Assembly (NCBI GenBank): GCA_011391295.1
Contig: JAABQT010000086.1
Span: 1 to 6,797, forward strand
Reading direction: 5' to 3'
DNA length: 6,797 nt
DNA from: Betaproteobacteria bacterium
GTDB taxonomy: Bacteria; Pseudomonadota; Gammaproteobacteria; Burkholderiales; SG8-39
Shown here: positions 1-6,356 of the stretch, one piece after another
Layout of the letters: every line of letters starts with the position of its first letter
Numbering within the stretch: the stretch's first letter is position 1
The notes under the pieces: generated by a model
What the model was told of the DNA's origin: nothing
Seen by the model: only the letters and a program-made list of their open reading frames with translations
Database searches by the model: none
Program-made: the position numbers and the translations under genes

Positions 1-1
1 C

Positions 2-64
2 TACTCGAAGGAATCCTCGACCGGCGGCCAAGGCATCGGCGGCGGGGGCTGCGGATGCAATTGA
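2..64 (+). CDS. DUF4266 domain small protein, C-terminal end (partial)
   Basis: The window opens inside this gene. Frame 2 reads 20 codons, ending Gly-Gln-Gly-Ile-Gly-Gly-Gly-Gly-Cys-Gly-Cys-Asn and a TGA stop at 62-64. A Ser-Lys-Glu-Ser/Ala stretch followed by a Gly-rich run and a terminal Cys-Gly-Cys-Asn is, from memory, the hallmark C-terminus of DUF4266 proteins. These are short (about 70 residues) probable lipoproteins, commonly encoded just before DUF3570 genes. The following DUF3570 start codon lies inside this gene (10-nt overlap), which supports both the reading frame and translational coupling. The function of the family is unknown. The two cysteines of the tail could bind a metal, form a disulfide or be modified, but that is inference. 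The start, signal peptide and any lipobox are outside the window. Confidence 0.85.
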   Translation, partial: YSKESSTGGQGIGGGGCGCN

Positions 65-1341
65 AGAAGCCGGAGTCCATCCTGCGCGCGTTGGCCGCCG
101 CCACCTGCGGCCTGTTCGCGGCCGCGCCGGTAGCACAGGCCCAAGTCCAGACCCCGCCGCGACCGGCGCAGCCAGGCCAGTGGGAGGTCGAGTCGGCGAT
201 CCTGTTCTACAGCGAACAGGATCGCGTCACGGCGATCGAGCCGGTAGTGCGCATGAAGAAGCAACTCTCTGAGGATGAGGATATCGCCATTAAGCTGGTG
301 GTGGATTCGCTTACCGGCTCGAGCCCGAGCGGCGCGGTGCCCTCTACGACGCCGCAGACCTTCACCTCACCCTCGGGTAACCAGACCTACAGCACGCCCG
401 CCAACTCGATTCCGCTCGATCCGACTTTCCTCGACACCCGGGTGGCGCTCTCCTTCGACTGGACGCGGCCGCTGGGAGCAGAGCGGCGCATCGTCTACAC
501 CGGCCACGCCTCCAAGGAGTACGACTACACCTCGATCGGCGCCGGTGCCACGGTGTCGCAGGACTTCAACAACCGCAATACGACGCTGACTGCCGGGCTC
601 TCGTACGATGCCGACCAAGTCGAGCCGGTGGGCGGCGTGCCGCTGGGATTCGCAATGCAGCCCGCGTTCCCGGGAGTGAAGACGACGATCGGCACCAGCG
701 AAAATAAGACGGTGTTCGATGCGCTGCTCGGCGTCACGCAAGTCGTCAATCGCACCACGCTGATGCAGTTCAATTACACCCACGGGCGGGATACCGGCTA
801 CCTGACCGACCCGTACAAGCTTGTTTCGGTGGTCGACGCCGTGTCCGGCATTCCGCTGCAGACGATGCACGAGAAGCGCCCGGAGGATCGCGCCCGCAAC
901 GCGCTGTACTGGCGCACGCTGAAGGCCTTCGACAGGGACGTGCTCAACGTGTCGTACCGGTACTACTGGGACGACTGGGGCGTCAAGGGCCACACCGTCG
1001 ACTTGCGCTATCGTCGCGACCTGGGCGGCAGCTATCTCGAGCCGCACCTGCGGTTCTCGCAGCAGGCAAGCGCGGCGGATTTCTACCGCCCGTTCCTGCG
1101 CGCCGGCGAGTCGACGCAATTCGCGAGCGCGGACTACCGGCTGGCGAAGATGAGCACCGTCACCGCGGGCGTGAAGTACGCGATCCCGGCGAAAACCGGC
1201 GAGTTCGGCGCGCGCCTTGAGTACATGCTGCAGACGGGGGAGGACCACCCGGCCGGCGCACCCGGCCAGCTTGCGGGCCAGGATCTGTTCCCGGACACCA
1301 AGGCGGTCATCGTCCAGTTCAGCTACTCGTTCCGCTGGTAA
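55..1341 (+). CDS. DUF3570 domain protein, predicted outer-membrane beta-barrel
   Basis: This 428-residue exported protein begins with a Sec signal peptide: basic Lys4-Lys5, a hydrophobic Ala/Leu core, and a probable cleavage after Ala-Gln-Ala at residues 27-29. The mature part is rich in alternating polar and aromatic strands, such as the Tyr/Trp-rich segment near residues 302-325. It ends in Phe-Ser-Tyr-Ser-Phe-Arg-Trp, a typical aromatic C-terminal signature of Bam-inserted barrels. Sequence character and neighbours fit DUF3570, whose function is unknown. The ATG at 55 overlaps the DUF4266 gene by 10 nt, and G-rich codons of that gene at about 41-48 serve as the only ribosome-binding sequence. 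An ApbE gene follows 46 nt downstream. A channel or scaffold role for an envelope redox system is inference. Family call fairly sure, role unknown. Confidence 0.85.
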   Translation: MQLKKPESILRALAAATCGLFAAAPVAQAQVQTPPRPAQPGQWEVESAILFYSEQDRVTAIEPVVRMKKQLSEDEDIAIKLVVDSLTGSSPSGAVPSTTPQTFTSPSGNQTYSTPANSIPLDPTFLDTRVALSFDWTRPLGAERRIVYTGHASKEYDYTSIGAGATVSQDFNNRNTTLTAGLSYDADQVEPVGGVPLGFAMQPAFPGVKTTIGTSENKTVFDALLGVTQVVNRTTLMQFNYTHGRDTGYLTDPYKLVSVVDAVSGIPLQTMHEKRPEDRARNALYWRTLKAFDRDVLNVSYRYYWDDWGVKGHTVDLRYRRDLGGSYLEPHLRFSQQASAADFYRPFLRAGESTQFASADYRLAKMSTVTAGVKYAIPAKTGEFGARLEYMLQTGEDHPAGAPGQLAGQDLFPDTKAVIVQFSYSFRW

Positions 1342-1387
1342 AGTCACGGCGCGTCGCCGCGGGGCATGTGCGTCCCCGGCAAGCGCC

Positions 1388-2296
1388 ATGACCGACTTGA
1401 GCTTCGAGCAGGCAGCGGGTTACGGGATCTGCCGCTTCCGGGCGATGGCGAGCCCGTGCGAGATCCTGGTCGATGCAGATGACGAGCCGGTCGCGCGCCG
1501 CCTGGCCGCTCTGGCGCGCGACGAGGCACTGCGCGTGGAGCACAAGTTCAGCCGCTATCGCGACGACAACATCGTGCACCGCATCAACGGTGCGCGCGGC
1601 GCGCCCGTCGAGGTGGACGACGAGGCCGCTGCGCTGCTTGACTACGCCGACGTCTGCTGGCGCTTGAGCGGCGGATTGTTCGACGTCACCTCCGGCGTAT
1701 TGCGGCGCGCATGGCGTTTCGATAGCGGCGATCACGTGCCCGGGCAGGCTGAGGTGGCAGCTCTGCTGCCCCTGGTCGGATGGCACCGCGTCCGCTGGGA
1801 GAAGCCGGTGCTCGAGCTGCCCCCGGGGATGGAGATCGACCTTGGCGGCCTTGGCAAGGAATACGCCGTGGACCGCTGCGCGCACCTGCTCGCGGCCCAG
1901 ACGGCGCCGAGTCTGCTGGTCAATTTCGGCGGCGATCTTGCCGCCACCGGCGCGCGGCGCGATGGCCATGGCTGGGTGATCGGGGTGGAGAATCCCGACC
2001 GCGTCACGGTCGCGAGCACCGCTGCGCGCGAGGCTCGGCTTGCGTTCGAGCTGAGCCGTGGCGGCATTGCCACCAGCGGCGACGCGCACCGCTTCGTCCT
2101 GCGCGACGGCAAGCGCTACGGTCACATCCTCGATCCGCGCACCGGCTGGCCGGTCACGGATGCGCCGCGTTCGGTCACCGTCGTGGGCAATACGTGCACG
2201 GAGGCCGGAATTCTCGCCACGCTGGCGATGCTGCGCGGCGCTGGTGCCGAGGCGTTCCTGGAAAACCAGGGTGTGCGCTACTGGTGTCTGCGCTGA
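1388..2296 (+). CDS. apbE: ApbE family FAD:protein FMN transferase
   Basis: This 302-residue protein belongs to the ApbE family, which attaches FMN from FAD to a Thr/Ser of target flavoproteins using Mg2+. Visible motifs in order: Phe54-Ser-Arg-Tyr, Phe98-Asp-Val-Thr-Ser-Gly, Glu149-Ile-Asp-Leu-Gly-Gly-Leu-Gly-Lys157, Asn179-Phe-Gly-Gly-Asp, Gly226-Ile-Ala-Thr-Ser-Gly, and the hallmark His246-Ile-Leu-Asp-Pro-Arg-Thr-Gly-Trp-Pro255. The C-terminal metal-site motif, usually Ala-Asp-Ala-Leu-Ala-Thr, reads Ala273-Gly-Ile-Leu-Ala-Thr278, so the Asp is Gly. No signal peptide or lipobox is present, unlike most ApbE proteins, so a cytoplasmic location is predicted. ATG 1388 is the first in-frame start after the DUF3570 stop; its ribosome site is weak. 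Position suggests it is the third gene of the DUF4266-DUF3570 operon. The target protein is not visible. Confidence 0.9.
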   Translation: MTDLSFEQAAGYGICRFRAMASPCEILVDADDEPVARRLAALARDEALRVEHKFSRYRDDNIVHRINGARGAPVEVDDEAAALLDYADVCWRLSGGLFDVTSGVLRRAWRFDSGDHVPGQAEVAALLPLVGWHRVRWEKPVLELPPGMEIDLGGLGKEYAVDRCAHLLAAQTAPSLLVNFGGDLAATGARRDGHGWVIGVENPDRVTVASTAAREARLAFELSRGGIATSGDAHRFVLRDGKRYGHILDPRTGWPVTDAPRSVTVVGNTCTEAGILATLAMLRGAGAEAFLENQGVRYWCLR

Positions 2297-2443
2297 ACCT
2301 TGAGCTCGCTCCTGAGCGCGGCCGCGCCCTACGCGGTGCCCGGCAATTGCTCCACCCTCATCGCCATGGCGCACAGACTGCGCGACGCGTGGGTTCGATT
2401 CCCTGAATGGAGGAAACGCTCCAGGCTCGCGGCATAGGCGGCT
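2297..2443. other. Convergent intergenic region without a gene
   Basis: These 147 bases separate the stops of ApbE (+) and the dioxygenase (-). I see no coding frame with family resemblance and no tRNA. Two small hairpins occur: a GC-only 5-bp stem at 2322-2336, just after the ApbE stop, and a 5-bp stem at 2408-2423. Neither has a clear U-tract, so termination here may be Rho-dependent or bidirectional and weak. Confidence 0.6.
2408..2423 (-). terminator. Possible weak terminator hairpin after dioxygenase gene
   Basis: The 5-bp inverted repeat TGGAG/CTCCA with a 6-nt loop lies about 20 nt beyond the dioxygenase stop in its direction of transcription. The 3' side reads TTCAGG, not a proper U-run, so termination activity is doubtful. 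Confidence 0.25.
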
Positions 2444-3289
2444 TTACTTCTTGCGCTTGCCGTCCTGCATGAGGACGAAGTCGTAGCTCGCGCTCGCGAC
2501 TCCGTCCTTGCCCTTCTTGAACTCGACGACGAGTTCGGGCTTGACGCCGAACACTGCGTCCGAATCCAGGTATTTTCCGCCCTTGACGAACAGGTGCGTG
2601 ATCAGCGACTTGTAGCCGGGTGCGGTGATCCAGAAGTGCAGATGCGGCGGGCGCATCGGATGGCGGCCGGTGGCCACCAGCATGCGTCCGACCGGACCAT
2701 CGTTCGGCACCGGATAAGAGCTCGGGGTCACGCAGCGAAAATGAAAGCGCCCTTGCGCGTCGGTGCGGAACACTCCGCGCAGGTTCATCTCGTCGCCCTT
2801 TTGCGAGTCGTACAGGCCGTCGGCCCCGCCCTCCCAGATGTCGAGCTTGGCGCCGGCCACCGGGCGCCCCTTGGCGTCCTTGACTGTTCCGCGCACCACG
2901 CAGGGCTCGCCGTCCGGGGCGTTCTTCGAGATGTTGCCGCCCAGCGGGTACGCGGGCGCCCGCTCGCGGTGGAACGGCCCCAGCACCGTGGACTGCGTCG
3001 CGCCGGCGCCTGCCTTGTAGTTCAAGGCGTCCGCCAGCATCGACACCCCGAGCGTATCCGACATCAGGATGTACTCATTGCGCTTGCCGGTGCACCACTG
3101 GCCCGTTTCAGCAAGAAACTCGATGCCCTTGAACCATTCTTCCTGCGTCGGTTTGGTCTCGCGTACGAAAGCGTGCAGGTGCTTGATGAAACTGGTCATC
3201 ACCTGCTTGAGTCGCGCGTTCTTGGTTTTGCGGATGCGGGACAGCACCTCGCCGGTAAGCTTTTTCTCGCTGAATTTTCGCATCGCCAT
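2444..3289 (-). CDS. Intradiol ring-cleavage dioxygenase, hydroxyquinol 1,2-dioxygenase-like
   Basis: This 281-residue cytoplasmic enzyme is expected to cleave a catechol or hydroxyquinol ring between its two hydroxylated carbons, using non-haem Fe(III) and O2. Residues about 10-95 form the helical Dioxygenase_N dimerisation domain (Lys37-His-Leu-His-Ala-Phe-Val, Thr48-Gln-Glu-Glu-Trp, Ser77-Asp-Thr-Leu-Gly-Val-Ser). The catalytic beta-sandwich follows from Val102-Leu-Gly-Pro-Phe. All four iron ligands are seen: Tyr160 (Gly-Leu-Tyr-Asp), Tyr192 (Ser-Tyr-Pro-Val-Pro), and His216 and His218 (Arg-Pro-Pro-His-Leu-His-Phe), with conserved Arg213. Catechol- and hydroxyquinol-type enzymes share this layout. 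The Thr-Val-Leu-Gly-Pro-Phe-His and Ser-Asp-Ala-Val-Phe segments favour the hydroxyquinol side, but the substrate is not certain. The start at 3289 is fixed by a GGAG site 7 nt upstream; a second ATG lies at 3283. It follows the kinase gene by 41 nt. No maleylacetate reductase or other pathway gene is nearby. Confidence 0.9.
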   Translation of the reverse strand: MAMRKFSEKKLTGEVLSRIRKTKNARLKQVMTSFIKHLHAFVRETKPTQEEWFKGIEFLAETGQWCTGKRNEYILMSDTLGVSMLADALNYKAGAGATQSTVLGPFHRERAPAYPLGGNISKNAPDGEPCVVRGTVKDAKGRPVAGAKLDIWEGGADGLYDSQKGDEMNLRGVFRTDAQGRFHFRCVTPSSYPVPNDGPVGRMLVATGRHPMRPPHLHFWITAPGYKSLITHLFVKGGKYLDSDAVFGVKPELVVEFKKGKDGVASASYDFVLMQDGKRKK

Positions 3290-3296
3290 GGTCTTT

Positions 3297-3302
3297 CTCC
3301 CC
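3297..3302 (-). promoter_or_regulatory. Ribosome binding site of the dioxygenase gene
   Basis: On the minus strand a G-run ending GGAG sits 7 nt before the ATG at 3289. This is the best Shine-Dalgarno sequence in the minus-strand block. It fixes the start against a longer open frame extending to 3484 that would run into the kinase gene. Confidence 0.7.
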
Positions 3303-3325
3303 CCGACGGATGCCAGCACCGTCGG
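3303..3325. repeat. Perfect 7-bp hairpin between kinase and dioxygenase genes
   Basis: CCGACGG (3303-3309) and CCGTCGG (3319-3325) form a perfect inverted repeat with a 9-nt loop. It fills most of the 41-nt gap between the kinase stop and the dioxygenase start. Read on the plus strand it is followed directly by TTTTCTC, as an intrinsic terminator would be, yet no plus-strand gene ends here. On the minus strand, where transcription runs, it is followed by the G-run of the ribosome site instead. It could attenuate, protect or process the mRNA between the two genes. Confidence 0.6.
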
Positions 3326-3330
3326 TTTTC

Positions 3331-5232
3331 TCAACGACTGACCTTCAGGTCGTTCTTCACCGAAATGACCCCGGGAGTGGCGGCCGCAAGCTTTTCGGCC
3401 TCGTCGGAAATCGCCTGCGATCCGACGGTGCCGCGCAAACTCACCACACCTGCCACGGTTTCGACCTCGATGCCGCTGCTCCACAGGCGGCGGTTGAACT
3501 GAATCTTGCTGGAAACTTTCATCGTGATGCCCTGATCGCGCCAGACGCTGGGCGCTGGCGGCGGCTTGGCGGCGGGCGGTGGCTCCGCGGGCGACGGAAC
3601 CGCAACGGCCGCGACGGGGGTGCGCCCCGGCAAATCCGCGACCGGGTCCGCGGGTGCCGCGGGTGCCGCGGGTGCCGCGGGTGCCGCGGGTGCAATGGGC
3701 GGCGGCGGGGCGGCGACAGGCGCCGACGCTGGTGTGATGCGTACACGCACGGCGGGCGCCGCTGCAGGCGGAGCCACCGCGCTCGGCACGGGCTCGGTCG
3801 AGGGGGTGCCCTTCTTTGGCTTGGGCGGTTTCGGCGGCCTTGGTGCGCTGGTGGTTACGGTGCGAGGGACCGCTGTTTCAGGCGTGCGCGCTGCTACTGC
3901 ATCGACGTTCGACGCGGGCGGCTTGGTTGAAATCCGGGGCGCGGGTTCGGGCGCAGGCGCGCTCTGCGTTTCCACCTTTTTCTGTGCCGGGCTGATCGGT
4001 GGCGGGGCCGCCGGTTCGGATTGCGGGGCCGCAGCCGTGGACGCCTCCACTTGGCGGCCCTCGGCTGGAGAAAGAGAGGGCGTGCGCGCGACCAGCCAGG
4101 CGCCGATGCCGGCCCCGATCAGCACGGCGAGTGCGGCACCCAGGCCGATCGGCCAGGTTTTCCTGATCGAGGTCATCGCGCTGGGTGCGGTGCCCGTCGC
4201 AACGGAGCCGCTGCGCCCATCGGTCGCGGACTGCGGCAGGGGCGGCGGGTCGAACGTAGGGGAACGCCCCGCAAGCGATCCGGGACGCGAGCCGCGCAAT
4301 TGGTAGCGCTCGTCAGTGCGCGCGGACGGGTTGCTGGGTTCCAGCATGGCTGCCGGCAGCATCGCTTGCGCGACGATCGTTTCCTCGGAGACGCTCGAGT
4401 TCACCGGCGCGGCATACGCCTCCAGAATCGCCTCGCGGAATGCATGCGCCGACTGATAGCGCTGCTCGGGCTTCTTGGCCAGGGCGCACGCGAGCAGGGG
4501 GTCGTAGCGCCCCCAGCCCCCGGCAGGGTCGATCACCGACGGCGGCGGCGGTTCCTGGTGGCAGATCCTGTACGCGATCTGCTCGGCAGATCCGGTGAAC
4601 AGGCGCGCGCCGGTCAGCAACTGGTGCATGACGACTCCCGCCGCGAAAATATCGGCGCGCCAGTCGATGGCGCCGCCCGAGTACTGTTCGGGCGCCATGT
4701 ACCCGGGTGATCCCATCACCATGCCGGTCTGCGTAAGCTGCGAGGTTTCGATGCGCGCAATGCCGAAGTCGGCAACCTTCAGTCGGCCGTTATTCATGAT
4801 GATGAGATTGGCCGGTTTGATATCGCGGTGCCATACCCCCGCGTCGTGCGCGTGCTGCAGCGCCTCGAGCAACTGCGCCATGATGCTCACCACGTCGGGT
4901 GCCGCAAACCGCGTGCCGCGATTGAAGTACTCGCGCAAGCTGTTGCCCTGCACGTACTCCATTGCGATGTAGGACACGGCGTCGGACTCGCCATAGTCGT
5001 AGACTGCAACGATGCCCGGGTGGGACAGCCGGCCGGCGGCACGCGCTTCGTTCCTGAATCGCGCGAGCGCCATTCCGGCCCGGTCATCATCTTCGATCAG
5101 TTCCTTGCGCACGGTCTTGATCGCCACCGTGCGATCGATGCCGGGATCGAATCCCTTGTACACCACGCCCATCGCGCCCTTGCCGAGGACTTCGATGATC
5201 TGGTACTTGCCGAGGCGTTCGTGCTGGGTCAT
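3331..5232 (-). CDS. Membrane Ser/Thr protein kinase with C-terminal BON domain
   Basis: This 633-residue Hanks-type kinase has a cytoplasmic catalytic domain at about 8-270. It shows the Gly loop Gly17-Lys-Gly-Ala-Met-Gly, Lys39 (Ala-Ile-Lys), alphaC Glu62, His135-Arg-Asp-Ile-Lys-Pro-Ala-Asn142, Asp155-Phe-Gly, activation loop Gly174-Ser-Pro-Gly-Tyr-Met-Ala-Pro-Glu182 and Asp194. All catalytic residues are present, so it should be active. A juxtamembrane linker (271-355) leads to one membrane helix (about 361-382, preceded by Arg-Lys). A Pro/Ala-rich spacer of about 180 residues follows, then a periplasmic BON domain at 566-633 (Ile588-Glu-Val-Glu, Gly594-Val-Val-Ser-Leu-Arg-Gly-Thr-Val, Gly621-Val-Ile-Ser-Val-Lys-Asn). 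BON domains bind phospholipid or envelope components and are an unusual sensor for a kinase. ATG 5232 gives the normal kinase N-terminus; a TTG at 5277 would overlap the preceding gene. It starts 28 nt after the methyltransferase stop. Its targets are unknown. Confidence 0.92.
   Translation of the reverse strand: MTQHERLGKYQIIEVLGKGAMGVVYKGFDPGIDRTVAIKTVRKELIEDDDRAGMALARFRNEARAAGRLSHPGIVAVYDYGESDAVSYIAMEYVQGNSLREYFNRGTRFAAPDVVSIMAQLLEALQHAHDAGVWHRDIKPANLIIMNNGRLKVADFGIARIETSQLTQTGMVMGSPGYMAPEQYSGGAIDWRADIFAAGVVMHQLLTGARLFTGSAEQIAYRICHQEPPPPSVIDPAGGWGRYDPLLACALAKKPEQRYQSAHAFREAILEAYAAPVNSSVSEETIVAQAMLPAAMLEPSNPSARTDERYQLRGSRPGSLAGRSPTFDPPPLPQSATDGRSGSVATGTAPSAMTSIRKTWPIGLGAALAVLIGAGIGAWLVARTPSLSPAEGRQVEASTAAAPQSEPAAPPPISPAQKKVETQSAPAPEPAPRISTKPPASNVDAVAARTPETAVPRTVTTSAPRPPKPPKPKKGTPSTEPVPSAVAPPAAAPAVRVRITPASAPVAAPPPPIAPAAPAAPAAPAAPADPVADLPGRTPVAAVAVPSPAEPPPAAKPPPAPSVWRDQGITMKVSSKIQFNRRLWSSGIEVETVAGVVSLRGTVGSQAISDEAEKLAAATPGVISVKNDLKVSR
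3649..3693. repeat. Tandem 9-bp repeat, five copies, in kinase spacer
   Basis: Five exact copies of CGCGGGTGC run head to tail without interruption. On the minus strand they encode repeated Ala-Pro-Ala units of the kinase's periplasmic Pro/Ala-rich spacer, at about residues 514-528. The unit is a multiple of three, so slippage would lengthen or shorten the spacer without breaking the frame. Confidence 0.9.
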
Positions 5233-5260
5233 GACGCAGGTCCCGGGGCGCGGCTGTAAT

Positions 5261-6313
5261 CTAGGCGCGAGGTGCAAACACTGTCAAATCCGACGGAGGC
5301 GGCGCTGCGGCCTGCTTGGTGGCGATCAGGAAGATGTCATGCCCCGCGTGAGGGTCGCTCAAGGTCTCGCGGTATTCCCGGTAGCGCATCAGCCATGACC
5401 TGACGATGCTGGCGCTCGCCGCTCCTGCGCGCCGTCCGCCCTGCGTTTCCCCGATCAGCTCGCTTGCCCGGTAGATGCCTGCGGATTCCGCGGACAGGGT
5501 CACGAGCTTCAGAATTTGAAAGCCGCAACGCCTGGCGGTGATTTCCAGTGCCGCCGGAGTGAATATGTGCAGATGCCTGGGCGGTTCAAGTCCGCGCCAG
5601 GACCTGCCGTACAGGCGGTGGGCGACACTCAGCGCGTTGGGCGTGCTGAGCACCAGCCTGCCTCCCGGCCGCAGGACGCGCCGGCATTCCTTCAGCAGGG
5701 CCACGGGATCGTGCACGTGCTCGATGACCTGGCTCATGGCGAGCACGTCGTAATTGTCCTGTGCGTAGCGCAATTCGGGCAGGCTGCCGACCCCGACCTG
5801 GATGCCAAATCTCTTCCCGATGCGTGCCGCCGCCACGGAATCGAATTCGACGCCCTCCACCGCCCAGCCGAGCTCGCGCATGCGATTCAGGAAACGCCCG
5901 GAGCCGCAGCCGACCTCGAGCAGCTTGCCAGCGCCGCCCTCGCCAATGAACATCGTCCTGAGCTCGCGTCTTTGCCGGCCCAGCGCGCTGCCGAGTTCGA
6001 GCAGGCGGCTGAGTTGCTTGCACGCGGAGTTCACCGCGCTGTGCCAGAGGCGGGCGGGATCCCGCGCGCGCGAGGCGCCATGCGTGTGGTAGGTCGCATA
6101 GGCCTTGATCAGATCCGCCGCCAGCGGTTTCGGATCGAGCCACAGCAGTCCGCACGCGGCATCGGGGCAGCGCAGCATGCGCCACTGTCCCGCGGTTCCC
6201 GCAAGGTAATCCGTCAGGCCCTCGTACAGCACGCGCCCCGGCCGCGCGCAGACCGCGCACTCCGGTGAAGTTTCGGTGCGCAGGGTATCCGCGTCATTCC
6301 GGGTCATGGTCAT
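5261..6313 (-). CDS. Class I SAM-dependent methyltransferase with N-terminal zinc ribbon
   Basis: This 350-residue protein begins with a probable zinc ribbon: Cys19-x2-Cys22, then Cys49-x4-Cys54 followed by Gly-Leu-Leu-Trp-Leu-Asp-Pro. A Rossmann methyltransferase domain of the Methyltransf_23 type spans about 128-260. It has motif I Leu131-Leu-Glu-Val-Gly-Cys-Gly-Ser-Gly139, the acidic strand Glu156-Phe-Asp158, Ser194-Gln-Val-Ile-Glu-His-Val-His-Asp202, and Leu214-Arg-Pro-Gly-Gly-Arg-Leu-Val-Leu-Ser-Thr-Pro-Asn. Relatives of this architecture are common among genes for surface glycans and small-molecule modification, but the acceptor here cannot be told. The start is uncertain: ATG 6313 or ATG 6307 both fit and neither has a good ribosome site. 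An open frame to 6406 would overlap the divergent lipoprotein gene. It is probably the first gene of the minus-strand cluster, 28 nt ahead of the kinase. Confidence 0.85.
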   Translation of the reverse strand: MTMTRNDADTLRTETSPECAVCARPGRVLYEGLTDYLAGTAGQWRMLRCPDAACGLLWLDPKPLAADLIKAYATYHTHGASRARDPARLWHSAVNSACKQLSRLLELGSALGRQRRELRTMFIGEGGAGKLLEVGCGSGRFLNRMRELGWAVEGVEFDSVAAARIGKRFGIQVGVGSLPELRYAQDNYDVLAMSQVIEHVHDPVALLKECRRVLRPGGRLVLSTPNALSVAHRLYGRSWRGLEPPRHLHIFTPAALEITARRCGFQILKLVTLSAESAGIYRASELIGETQGGRRAGAASASIVRSWLMRYREYRETLSDPHAGHDIFLIATKQAAAPPPSDLTVFAPRA

Positions 6314-6327
6314 GTCGGCCAGAGGCG

Positions 6328-6356
6328 ACGATAGTGTGTCCTGGTGTGCATGTAAA
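6328..6356 (-). promoter_or_regulatory. Candidate sigma70-type promoter for the minus-strand cluster
   Basis: On the minus strand TTTACA (6356-6351, five of six to TTGACA) is followed after exactly 17 nt by TATCGT (6333-6328, four of six to TATAAT). Transcription would start near 6321, only about 8 nt before ATG 6313 or 14 nt before ATG 6307. That gives a very short leader and would favour the second start. Confidence 0.35.

Noticed and set aside
367..1389. Long minus-strand open frame across the DUF3570 gene
   Set aside because: High GC content produces long antisense frames. The plus frame has a signal peptide, barrel C-terminus and operon context; the minus frame has none of these.
2346..2413. 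tRNA-like T-loop sequence GGGTTCGATTCCC, with CTCCA and TGGAG as a possible acceptor stem
   Set aside because: The putative T stem pairs only three bases around the loop, the whole span is about 63 nt, and no cloverleaf with anticodon and D arms can be drawn.
3290..3484. N-terminal extension of the dioxygenase to an ATG at 3484
   Set aside because: The extra 65 residues are Arg-rich, run antiparallel to nothing known, overlap the kinase gene on the same strand and match no dioxygenase N-terminus. The GGAG site supports 3289.
2594..3502. Plus-strand open frame across the dioxygenase gene
   Set aside because: The minus frame contains all four iron ligands and a good ribosome site. The plus frame is an Arg/His-rich shadow.
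3566..4306. Plus-strand open frame rich in Gly-Ala repeats, opposite the kinase spacer
   Set aside because: It is the antisense reading of the Pro/Ala-rich kinase segment. The minus frame shows a complete kinase with catalytic motifs and a BON domain, and the plus frame resembles no family.
5516..6268. Plus-strand open frame across the methyltransferase gene
   Set aside because: The minus frame has an intact SAM motif and zinc ribbon, while the plus frame matches no family and has no ribosome site.
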